Assembly: GCA_964645555.1 (NCBI GenBank) | Contig: CAZYBP010000061.1 | Location: forward strand, 1 to 5,454 | Direction of reading: 5' to 3' | Source of the DNA: 2-02-FULL-38-15 sp964645555 | GTDB lineage: Bacteria; Patescibacteriota; Microgenomatia; Daviesbacterales; UBA10151 | DNA length: 5,454 nucleotides | Shown: positions 1 to 5,361 of the stretch, piece by piece | Position numbering within the stretch: position 1 is the first letter of the stretch | How the letters are laid out: each line of letters opens with the position of its first letter | Program-made: the position numbers and the translations under genes | Notes under the pieces: model-generated | What the model was told of the DNA's origin: nothing | What the model saw: only the letters and a program-made list of their open reading frames with translations | The model's database searches: none

Positions 1-2
1 AT

Positions 3-242
3 CAATTACCTCAAGCTGCTTCTGTTACAGGCATGGAAGTTGTATCCATTTCTCAGAATTTGGTAATATCAGGAAATAACAAGGAAAAAACTGTGGAAGT
101 ACTAGAAGGTATTGCCGTAGTAAATAACCAGCCTGCTTCGTTACCGGCTTCAACACAAAGCGTGCCTCTTCCAACTACAACAAATTCCGCTTTAGAAAGT
201 AATCCATTTTTGAAAGCCGTCCCTAAAGATATTAAATATTAA
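3..242 (+). CDS. C-terminal part of an unrecognised protein with a Ser/Thr/Pro-rich tail (5' truncated)
   Basis: The frame is open from the first complete codon of the window, so the gene very probably begins upstream. An internal ATG at 33 has no Shine-Dalgarno before it and is not a convincing start. The visible 80 residues begin with a beta-strand-like stretch rich in Val, Ile, Asn and Gly (VVSISQNLVISGN, then VEVLEGIAVVNNQ). A low-complexity linker of Pro, Ser, Thr and Ala follows, and the end is short and polar (NPFLKAVPKDIKY). Such a tail suits an extracytoplasmic or surface protein, but no domain can be named. The stop TAA lies 25 nt before the next gene, which is on the same strand, and no terminator lies between, so the two are probably co-transcribed. 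Function unknown. Confidence 0.6.
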   Translation, partial: QLPQAASVTGMEVVSISQNLVISGNNKEKTVEVLEGIAVVNNQPASLPASTQSVPLPTTTNSALESNPFLKAVPKDIKY

Positions 243-250
243 TTTTTAAG

Positions 251-260
251 AAGGGAGGTG
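251..260 (+). promoter_or_regulatory. Strong Shine-Dalgarno that fixes a TTG start
   Basis: AAGGGAGGTG is close to a perfect anti-16S match and sits 7 nt before the TTG at 268. It supports TTG as the real start of the membrane protein. It also contrasts with genes further on, which lack any ribosome binding site. Confidence 0.8.
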
Positions 261-267
261 AAATAAG

Positions 268-534
268 TTGAATTTAGACAAAAATAGAGTAGGACTGGTA
301 GTAGGTTCATTTGCCGGCCTTGCACATCTGGTTTGGTCTGTGCTGGTTGCCTTAGGCTGGGCTCAGGGATGGGTAGACTTTATTTATTCCATTCATTTTT
401 TGAACAATCCTTTTCAAGTAGCCAGCTTTGATTTAGTAAAAGCAGCTACTTTGATAGTGGTAACAGGCCTGGTAGGGTATATTGTAGGTTACGTTTTTGC
501 CGGCCTTTGGGAATACGTTGCAAAACGTAAGTAA
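268..534 (+). CDS. Small two-helix integral membrane protein, hypothetical
   Basis: This is an 88-residue protein with two clear hydrophobic segments, at about residues 8-30 and 58-82. They are joined by a loop that carries aromatic and polar residues (FIYSIHFLNNPFQV). The C-terminus is basic (EYVAKRK), which by the positive-inside rule suggests that both termini are cytoplasmic. The start is TTG, chosen because of the excellent Shine-Dalgarno 7 nt upstream. From memory, similar proteins (first helix with a 'HLxWSxLVALGxAQ' pattern, second helix Gly/Tyr-rich) are common uncharacterised genes in Candidate Phyla Radiation genomes; this was not checked by search. It is the last gene of its transcript, since an intrinsic terminator follows 33 nt after the stop. 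Function unknown. Confidence 0.8.
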   Translation: MNLDKNRVGLVVGSFAGLAHLVWSVLVALGWAQGWVDFIYSIHFLNNPFQVASFDLVKAATLIVVTGLVGYIVGYVFAGLWEYVAKRK

Positions 535-567
535 TTATTTTGATTTATAATTTTATTCCTTTTTAAC

Positions 568-593
568 AGCCTCTTTGAGGTTAGTATTTTTTT
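568..593 (+). terminator. Rho-independent terminator
   Basis: The stem AGCCTC / GAGGTT (6 bp, one G-T wobble) closes a TTT loop at 574-576. After a short AGTA spacer comes a run of seven T at 587-593. It ends the transcript of the membrane-protein gene and separates it from the methyltransferase promoter that begins just after 600. Confidence 0.7.
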
Positions 594-603
594 CTAATTT
601 TGC

Positions 604-640
604 CCTATAGTTTGATAGACAATCCAAAGGAGTATATAAT
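604..640 (+). promoter_or_regulatory. Promoter of the methyltransferase: CCTATAG box, -35 TTGATA, 17-nt spacer, -10 TATAAT
   Basis: TTGATA (612-617) and TATAAT (635-640) are separated by exactly 17 nt, a near-consensus sigma-70 type promoter. CCTATAG (604-610) sits one base upstream of the -35. The -10 ends only 9 nt before the ATG at 650, so transcription should begin about 0-3 nt before the start codon and give a leaderless mRNA. The AAAGGAG string at 626-632 falls within the spacer and would not be transcribed, so it is not a ribosome binding site. Confidence 0.75.
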
Positions 641-649
641 CTAAACCCC

Positions 650-1405
650 ATGCTTGAATGTGTGACTGATAAAGCAGAAATAGATGTTGTCAGAGATATA
701 GCATTTAAAGCTCACAGTGCTGGCAGAACTTACCGAACCACTAGAGGCTTATTTTCCACCTACAGCGATTACCTTAAAAAGGTAGTGCAAGGCTACAATG
801 AGCTTTTACCGGGATTTATTGGATGTGATTTTGTTAATTTAATAGATACTTTATTGGACGAACAAAATGTAGTCAATTTATTGGATTGCGGCTGCGGAAG
901 TGGAAAATTTTTGATAGATTGTAAATTAAGATGGGGTAGTAAAATAAATTGTGCTGGTATTACAGCTGCCTCATACGATGCTCCCTATAATGAAACGTTA
1001 GGTAGTACAACACAAGCAGCAACAAGCTTAGGAGTAGAGATACAAACAGGAGACATGCAAAACCTGCCAAGATATTTCAAAACTCAAGGATTTGACGTTG
1101 TAACAGCTATTAGAGCTATAGAGTACGTAGCCGATCCCTGGGCGGTCATGATGGGTATAGACAAACTGCTAGCAAGAGGGGGTATTGCTTTAATACAACA
1201 CTTTCCCCCCACAATGAACAGCGATTCTGAAGAAGTAGCTATCGGAAATTACCTTTGGACTCAATATGGGGTTAGAATAACCAATGAAATGTATACCCAT
1301 TTTGACATGGTGTATAGGAAAACACGGGGGGATCTCGTACTTCCTATTGCTTGCAATGGAGTCGATAACAACTTTCCAGTAGTACTATATACACTAACTC
1401 CCTAA
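650..1405 (+). CDS. Class I SAM-dependent methyltransferase, substrate unknown
   Basis: This 251-residue protein has the Rossmann-fold methyltransferase signature. Motif I, VNLLDCGCGSGKF (residues about 75-87), binds S-adenosylmethionine. IQTGDMQNLP (131-140) is the region that contacts the adenine. FDVVTAIRAIEYVADPW (148-164) is the motif IV-like strand and following helix, with 'EYVADP' in place of the common 'hvxdp'. LLARGGIALIQ (173-183) matches the usual 'LKPGG' strand. About 70 residues precede motif I and could help select the substrate. The layout resembles small-molecule or lipid methyltransferases of the UbiE/Methyltransf_11 and cyclopropane-synthase-like groups, but no specific substrate can be assigned. 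The gene starts at the first ATG after a strong promoter without room for a leader. Its TAA overlaps the TAG of the convergent gene. Confidence 0.85.
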   Translation: MLECVTDKAEIDVVRDIAFKAHSAGRTYRTTRGLFSTYSDYLKKVVQGYNELLPGFIGCDFVNLIDTLLDEQNVVNLLDCGCGSGKFLIDCKLRWGSKINCAGITAASYDAPYNETLGSTTQAATSLGVEIQTGDMQNLPRYFKTQGFDVVTAIRAIEYVADPWAVMMGIDKLLARGGIALIQHFPPTMNSDSEEVAIGNYLWTQYGVRITNEMYTHFDMVYRKTRGDLVLPIACNGVDNNFPVVLYTLTP

Positions 1406-1917
1406 ACAAACCTTTCATAAAGGCCATGTTTATAAGCTGCTTGTGCAAGTCTGTCACTAGCTTCATCAACAGGAACATCTTTATATTCTCCGCCTTCTTG
1501 CCAATGAGTCCTTCTTAAACACGATAACTGTTGGGTTTGAAAATCATAGCTGTAATACCAAGTACCTGGTAATTCTTGTTTATCCTCTTCAATTAAATAA
1601 GAAACCTCGTTACTAACAACTCTGAATACTACACTTTTGCCAGCTGGTCGATACCACCATACACTTTTTCCGTTTTCTAAAAATTGTACTTCTATATCGG
1701 GTGACTTTGCTTCTGCAACAGCTTTTTTTATTAAGCTGCCAAAATGGTCGTAAGGTTGTCTCTCGTTTTCTGTAAGATCTGCAGCAAAAGCTGTACCCAC
1801 AAAATTTCTGAGTAAATTTAAAAGTAAAACTCTTTTTGTATTCCTTTTATCTTCAGGATCGAGCTGCAATTCGATGAGCGGACGCTCAATATAAGCCTGA
1901 TGTTCTGTTTCTATCAT
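1402..1917 (-). CDS. Unrecognised 171-aa protein
   Basis: I do not recognise a family. The frame can be extended to a TTG at 1959, but that extension would overlay a good promoter (-35 at 1959-1954, -10 at 1936-1931). The ATG at 1917, 13 nt after the -10, is therefore the better start and gives a protein beginning MIETEHQAY. It looks soluble. The N-terminal third is helical and charged (EDKRNTKRVLLLNLLRNF). The central part is strand-like and aromatic (NGKSVWWYRPAGKSVVFRVV, then TWYYSYDF). The C-terminus is a short helix ending KHGLYERFV. There is no signal peptide, clear metal-binding cluster or transmembrane segment. It converges on the methyltransferase with a 4-bp stop-codon overlap, so transcription of each gene may interfere with the other. 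Confidence 0.7.
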   Translation of the reverse strand: MIETEHQAYIERPLIELQLDPEDKRNTKRVLLLNLLRNFVGTAFAADLTENERQPYDHFGSLIKKAVAEAKSPDIEVQFLENGKSVWWYRPAGKSVVFRVVSNEVSYLIEEDKQELPGTWYYSYDFQTQQLSCLRRTHWQEGGEYKDVPVDEASDRLAQAAYKHGLYERFV

Positions 1918-1930
1918 AAGATGGGGAAGT

Positions 1931-1966
1931 ATCATACCAAAAGTTAGCAACTTCATCAACTATAGG
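1931..1966 (-). promoter_or_regulatory. Minus-strand promoter: CCTATAG box, -35 TTGATG, 17-nt spacer, extended -10 TGGTATGAT
   Basis: Reading the minus strand, CCTATAG (1966-1960) directly abuts TTGATG (1959-1954). A 17-nt spacer follows, then TATGAT (1936-1931) preceded by TGG, an extended -10. The CCTATAG box and spacing match the promoters at 604-640 and 3244-3280. The first usable in-frame ATG (1917) lies 13 nt after the -10, leaving a leader of only about 4-7 nt. Confidence 0.6.
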
Positions 1967-1997
1967 TCTGTCAAATCGCTGCAATAAGGCTCATAGT

Positions 1998-2132
1998 TTG
2001 AAAGGAGGTATACTAGAAGTTTATCAGAAAGCTCTAGAATATGCAGTAGCTAATCCTAAAAATAGACTAGTCATTACTGAAAACATTTGTGGCCAAAGTG
2101 GCATCCCTCAAAGCCTGCAAATCCCTAAATAA
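1998..2132 (+). pseudogene. Orphan open frame with an isolated Shine-Dalgarno, possible gene remnant
   Basis: The interval 1967-2162 has no confident gene. One frame stays open from 1920 to the TAA at 2130-2132 and reads protein-like, with pieces such as LEVYQKALEYAVANPK and NRLVITENICGQSGIP. It contains no ATG or GTG. The only plausible initiator is TTG at 1998, which would give 44 residues. A near-perfect Shine-Dalgarno-like AAAGGAGGT (2001-2009) lies inside it, but no start codon follows at the right distance; a GTT at 2019 sits where one would be expected. This could be a decayed gene that lost its start, or chance. I recognise no family. Confidence 0.25.
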
Positions 2133-2162
2133 CCTATCCAAATTTTATGTTAAGATTTAATT

Positions 2163-2453
2163 GTGAAATTCAAAACCAGAATAGGCACTATTACATTAAC
2201 CTCAAATAGAAAAACTCATATCATCCAGCATCATCCAATAATGACAGATTATCTGCCATACTTGAAGGAAGTTTTAGAAAAACCGGATGAGGTTAGGGTT
2301 AGCAACAGAAGCAATGCTGTATTGTTGTTCTATCACTATTTTGGTAAAATAGAGGGTGGAAAATACATCGTGGCTGTAGTCAATCGGACAGATCGCGAAG
2401 TTAAAACCGCTTATCTTTCACACAGAATTAAAATCGGGAGGAAATATGAGTAA
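2163..2453 (+). CDS. RelE/PBECR-like nuclease-fold protein, putative toxin
   Basis: This 96-residue protein resembles the phage-Barnase-EndoU-ColicinE5/D-RelE (PBECR) group, judged by its pattern. It has 'HIIQHHPIM' (residues 19-27), a helix with 'LPYLKEVLEKPDEVRVS' (31-47), the strand 'AVLLFYHYF' (52-60), 'KYIVAVVNRT' (67-76), and the terminal strand and tail 'VKTAYLSHRIKIGRKYE' (80-96). Members are expected to be small RNases. His19, His23/24, Lys/Arg and Thr82-Tyr84 are possible catalytic or substrate-contact residues, which is inference. The start is GTG, because a TAA lies 12 nt upstream in the same frame; no clear Shine-Dalgarno is visible. The stop overlaps the DUF2283 gene by 8 bp, which implies translational coupling and suits a toxin-antitoxin pair. 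Confidence 0.6.
   Translation: MKFKTRIGTITLTSNRKTHIIQHHPIMTDYLPYLKEVLEKPDEVRVSNRSNAVLLFYHYFGKIEGGKYIVAVVNRTDREVKTAYLSHRIKIGRKYE
2436..2441 (+). promoter_or_regulatory. Shine-Dalgarno inside the upstream gene for the DUF2283 gene
   Basis: GGGAGG lies 4 nt before the ATG at 2446, inside the last codons of the nuclease-like gene. This lets the putative antitoxin be translated well from the shared mRNA. Confidence 0.7.
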
Positions 2454-2688
2454 GAGAAAACATTTTCAGCTTGAATACGATAAAGATGGAGATACTTTAT
2501 ACCTAACAAGAGGAAAACTGACCAAAGAGGATACCTCAGAAGAGTTAGGTGATGATGTAGTTGTTTGGAGGAATAAAAAGACCCATGAAGTTAACGGCTT
2601 CACGGTTCTGAATTTTTCCAAGAGAGCTTCTAACAAAACCCCTAAACTAAATCTTCCCTTTGAAGTAGAACTTCCTCCTTTAATATAA
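2446..2688 (+). CDS. DUF2283 family protein, putative antitoxin
   Basis: This 80-residue protein fits the DUF2283 pattern: an opening strand 'LEYDKDGDTLYLTRG' (residues 9-23), an 'EELGDDVVVWRNKKTHEVNGFTVLNFSKR' core (32-60) and a proline-rich acidic end. The 'YDxxxDxLYL', 'E(E)xxDxVVV' and 'xVxGFTVLNFSKR' pieces are diagnostic in order and spacing. The family's biochemical role is not firmly established. Members often sit beside small nuclease-like proteins such as DUF4258, so an antitoxin role is a reasonable inference here. The gene overlaps its partner by 8 bp (shared ATGAGTAA) and has its own internal Shine-Dalgarno. No terminator is visible after it. Confidence 0.75.
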   Translation: MSKRKHFQLEYDKDGDTLYLTRGKLTKEDTSEELGDDVVVWRNKKTHEVNGFTVLNFSKRASNKTPKLNLPFEVELPPLI

Positions 2689-2714
2689 GTGGTTGCATTT
2701 TTTCTTCCAAACGT

Positions 2715-2755
2715 TTAAGAAGCTTTTCCTATTTCATCTGCTCCGCCAATCATAT
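2715..2755 (-). repeat. Second partial copy of the atpD 3' end (direct repeat of 4027-4067)
   Basis: These 41 bp match 4027-4067 at 38 positions, in the same orientation. On the minus strand they encode MIGGADEIGKAS plus the TAA stop, exactly the end of the beta subunit in this window. The three differences (2727, 2739, 2748) are all third-codon-position silent changes: GGA/GGT, GCA/GCT and ATT/ATC. Homology starts at the stop codon and is lost one codon beyond the Met (Asn here, Tyr in atpD). A 16-residue open frame from an ATG at 2765 runs through it. Best read as an atpD remnant or an integration/recombination scar. Confidence 0.8.
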
Positions 2756-2785
2756 TCACATCCATTTTGATATATAAAAGATGCA

Positions 2786-2814
2786 TTGTTTAAGTTCTCC
2801 AAAAAGACTAATAT
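2786..2814 (+). promoter_or_regulatory. Possible promoter of the coiled-coil gene (TTGTTT, 17 nt, TAATAT)
   Basis: TTGTTT (2786-2791) and TAATAT (2809-2814) are 17 nt apart. The -10 ends 6 nt before the ATG at 2821. The gene has no Shine-Dalgarno, so a leaderless start is likely. The match is weaker than at the other promoters and there is no CCTATAG box. Confidence 0.4.
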
Positions 2815-2820
2815 TAAATC

Positions 2821-3153
2821 ATGGCAAACGATGATTTAAAAAAGATTAAAGAACTTTTAGAAATTGTTAATAGTAAGGTTGGAAAATTGGAAACCCATGT
2901 CAGTATCCACACATCTACCATGCATGTAATTAAAGATCAACAATCAGTTATGAATGAGAAATTAGACAGTCTACAAGAAGATGTCAAGGAAATAAGCCAA
3001 AATGTTGATGCTACAAGGGCAGATATTGAAAATCTACATATGGATGTAAAAGGAATCAGAGATAAAGAAGGTTTGATGCACTCCAGAAACAAGCGAGAAA
3101 TTGATGAAATTAAAACTCACTTAGGTTTACCATTAATATCCGATACTCCTTAA
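2821..3153 (+). CDS. Coiled-coil protein, hypothetical
   Basis: This 110-residue, highly charged protein is almost wholly helical. Hydrophobic residues recur with heptad spacing from about residue 6 to 98, for example LKKIKELLEIVNSKVGKLE near the start and NEKLDSLQEDVKEISQNVD in the middle. The tail reads NKREIDEIKTHLGLPLISDTP. No signal peptide, membrane segment or enzyme motif is visible. Proteins of this style, with 'QQSVMNEKLDSLQEDV' and 'NKREIDEIKxHLGLP', are from memory recurrent uncharacterised genes in Candidate Phyla Radiation genomes. A structural, oligomerising or partner-binding role is likely, but the specific job is unknown. The ATG is used because nothing upstream offers a better start; no ribosome binding site precedes it. 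The gene lies inside the block flanked by the two atpD 3' ends. Confidence 0.75.
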   Translation: MANDDLKKIKELLEIVNSKVGKLETHVSIHTSTMHVIKDQQSVMNEKLDSLQEDVKEISQNVDATRADIENLHMDVKGIRDKEGLMHSRNKREIDEIKTHLGLPLISDTP

Positions 3154-3243
3154 ACTACAACTGACAATAAAACTATACAGATTCTTACAAGTTATGCGAT
3201 TTGTCTAAATTGTTTCCAAGCTATTGACCAATTTCGGCATAAA

Positions 3244-3280
3244 CCTATAGTTTGTTATTTTTACCAAAACTTGGTATAAT
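3244..3280 (+). promoter_or_regulatory. Promoter: CCTATAG box, -35 TTGTTA, 17-nt spacer, extended -10 TGGTATAAT
   Basis: TTGTTA (3252-3257) and TATAAT (3275-3280) are separated by 17 nt, with TGG before the -10. CCTATAGTTTG (3244-3254) is identical to 604-614 and stands at the same distance (46 nt) from the start codon. The -10 ends 9 nt before the ATG at 3290, which predicts a leaderless mRNA. The rest of the 3154-3289 interval shows nothing else I can name. Confidence 0.75.
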
Positions 3281-3289
3281 ATTAAGCCT

Positions 3290-4030
3290 ATGTCTATAGA
3301 AGCTAAACCTCTTCCTGAGCATTCCAAGGGATTAGTGCTTGCATTTAGATCTTTTGAAGCTTATGTTCGCGTTTTAGAAATAGTTACCCAGCCACATGAT
3401 TATAATTCTCCTCCTTGGGATCCTATCTGTATATCTGACTTTTTTCGCCCCAGGCAGCATGATAGGCGAATGGATAATCTTATACAACCTCAACTCCGGA
3501 CTGATAAACCTATTCTCTCAGAAGGTTATTATCCCAATTTTGGATTAACTACAGCAGAAGCTTCACCAATTAAGATTTCCCTATATTCACTAGTTAGGAA
3601 TCTGCACCATGGATTTGGAATTCCTAAAGATATAGTTATTGACTTAGCAAAAGAGGAACAATATAGAAAACTTATGAATGAGGCATTTGAAGAAGCAAGG
3701 GTTCACTGTCCAGGAGACTTTTGGACGCGTTGTGGAATTGTATTTTCGAAGAATTTCCAAGGAGGTACTATTTTTGTATCTCACCCAATTATTCCAGGAG
3801 TTACTCCTAATTGGAATATACAATCATCTTTAGAAAGGCGTAAAGAACAAAATCCTGAAAGAGCTGCTGGTGGTTTAGAAAGAATAGATCGTGGTTATAT
3901 TCATTCTGAATTTCAAGCGGCAAGATTAGATCATACTCTTGTTCTAACAGAAGACTATTTTATAGATTTAGGTAAACCTAAGTTAGGCCGCAGAAGAAGA
4001 CTGTGGGTTAATTTTCAGAAAAGAACTTAA
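3290..4030 (+). CDS. Unrecognised 246-aa protein convergent with atpD
   Basis: I do not recognise a family. The protein is soluble in character, with mixed helix and strand, no signal peptide and no membrane segment. Noticeable parts are an N-terminal 'HSKGLVLAFRSFEAYVRVLEIV' stretch (residues 11-32), a proline/aromatic region (NSPPWDPICISDFFRPRQHDRR, 39-60), 'LVRNLHHGFGIPKDIVIDLAKEEQYRKL' (101-128), a cysteine pair in 'VHCPGDFWTRCGIVFS' (138-153), strands 'GGTIFVSHPIIPGV' (158-171) and a basic end 'GRRRRLWVNFQKRT'. Single His, Cys and Asp residues could form an active site, but that is speculation. The start is the ATG placed 9 nt after a strong -10. The TAA overlaps the stop of atpD by 4 bp. 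Codon use looks similar to the neighbours. Confidence 0.7.
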   Translation: MSIEAKPLPEHSKGLVLAFRSFEAYVRVLEIVTQPHDYNSPPWDPICISDFFRPRQHDRRMDNLIQPQLRTDKPILSEGYYPNFGLTTAEASPIKISLYSLVRNLHHGFGIPKDIVIDLAKEEQYRKLMNEAFEEARVHCPGDFWTRCGIVFSKNFQGGTIFVSHPIIPGVTPNWNIQSSLERRKEQNPERAAGGLERIDRGYIHSEFQAARLDHTLVLTEDYFIDLGKPKLGRRRRLWVNFQKRT

Positions 4031-5357
4031 GAAGCTTTACCTATTTCATCAGCTCCGCCGATCATATAGAAAGCACCTTCGGGTTTGGAGTCATGTTTAC
4101 CTTCCAAAATTTCCTTAAATAACCTAATAGTTTCCTTAATTGGCACATATTTCCCTTTAATTCCACTAAAAGTTTCTGCCACAAAGAAAGGTTGGGTCAA
4201 AGCTCTTTGAATCTTTCTGGCTCTTGTGACAGTTAATTTATCCTCATCAGATAACTCTTCCATACCTAAAATGGCAATAATATCTTGTAAATCCTTATAC
4301 CTTTGCAATACCCTCTGTACTTGCACTGCTATATCATAATGCTCTTGTCCAACAATGTTAGGATCCAAAGCCCTGGAAGAAGAAGACAGGGGATCAACTG
4401 CAGGGTATAAACCTTGTTCTGCCAAAGACCGCTCCAATGCAATTGTTGAATCCAAATGAGCAAAAGTAGTAGCCGGAGCAGGGTCAGTGTAATCATCTGC
4501 CGGCACATAAACTGCCTGCACTGAAGTAATTGATCCTTTTTTAGTANNNNNNNNNNTACAGCAGAAGGAATACGGCCTAAAAGCGCTGAAACTTCAGACC
4601 CGGCTTGAGTAAACCTAAAGATATTATCAATAAAAAGTAATACGTCTTTGCCTTGTTCATCCCTAAAGTACTCAGCCATTGTTAAACCAGAAAGTCCAAC
4701 CCGCTGTCTTGCCCCGGGTGGTTCATTCATTTGTCCAAATACCATGGCAGTTTTGTCTATAACCCCGGACTCTTGCATTTCATGATATAAATCATTTCCT
4801 TCTCTGGTTCTTTCACCAACTCCGGAAAATACAGAATAACCTCCGTGTTCTGCGGCAATGTTTCTAATAAGTTCCTGAATCAAAACTGTTTTACCAACTC
4901 CGGCACCACCAAACAATCCCACTTTTCCACCTTTAACAAATGGGGCTAGTAAATCAATTACTTTAATTCCGGTTTCAAAAACTTCAGAGGCAGTAGATTG
5001 CTCATCAAATGGGGGAGCAGGACGGTGAATTGGCCAGAATTTTTTAGCCTTGGTTGGACCTTTTTTATCTATAGTTTCTCCCAAAACATTAAATAACCTA
5101 CCTAAAACTTCCTCACCAACAGGTACGGAAATGGGGGCGCCGGTATCTTCTACAATACTTCCACGCTTTAACCCATCTGTGGTACCCATAGCCACAGCCC
5201 TTACAACTCCTTCTCCTAAGTGTTGTTGGGTTTCTAAAATTAACCTGTCTTTGCCGACTGTGGTTTCCAAAGCATTATAAATTGCCGGGAGGTTATTTTC
5301 CTCAAACTGTACATCTACAACGGGCCCTATAATCTGAACTACTGTTCCTTTGTTCAT
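4027..5357 (-). CDS. atpD: F-type ATP synthase subunit beta, interrupted by an assembly gap
   Basis: This is the catalytic F1 subunit, which makes or hydrolyses ATP at the alpha-beta interfaces of the membrane-bound F1Fo complex. Visible parts: the N-terminal beta barrel (MNKGTVVQIIGPVVDVQFE), the Walker A loop GGAGVGKT (residues 150-157), GERTREG (181-187, containing the catalytic glutamate region), NEPPGARQRV (211-220), Walker B DVLLFIDN (238-245) and, after the gap, VQAVYVPADDYTDPAPATTFAHLD, then the C-terminal EELSDEDKL (the DELSEED-type lever) and PFFVAETFSG. Ten N at 4547-4556 interrupt it between GRIPSAV and TKKGSITSV. The family has about 19 residues there, so roughly 56 bases are missing and the apparent frameshift is an artefact. 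The repaired length would be about 458 residues, normal for the family. The gene follows atpG by 4 nt, and atpC does not follow it. Confidence 0.95.
4547..4556. other. Assembly gap (10 N) of underestimated size
   Basis: The ten N fall within atpD. The codon for Val ends exactly at 4557 and the downstream part resumes at the third base of a codon (4546). The conserved segment between SAV and TKKGS, which includes the GYQPT and LQERI regions in known beta subunits, is 19 residues long. The true gap should therefore be about 56 bases, so ten is a placeholder. Confidence 0.85.
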
Positions 5358-5361
5358 AAGT

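Noticed and set aside
626..632. AAAGGAG as the ribosome binding site of the methyltransferase
   Set aside because: It is 17 nt from the ATG, too far, and lies between the -35 and -10, so it would not be transcribed.
2715..2755. Assembly artefact from a repeated k-mer joining two contigs
   Set aside because: The longest identical run between the copies is only 12 bp, too short for a typical k-mer join. It is not fully excluded, since the scaffold does contain a gap elsewhere.
3207..3234. Inverted repeat AAATTG/CAATTT as a terminator after the coiled-coil gene
   Set aside because: The stem is only 6 AT-rich bp with a 16-nt loop and no T-run follows.
4329..4556. Extension of the first atpD half past the N gap in its original frame
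   Set aside because: The residues after the gap in that frame are meaningless, while another frame continues the beta subunit perfectly; it results from the wrong gap length.
5050..5280. 76-aa open frame on the plus strand
   Set aside because: It is antisense to the well-conserved N-terminal part of atpD and resembles nothing; a shadow frame.
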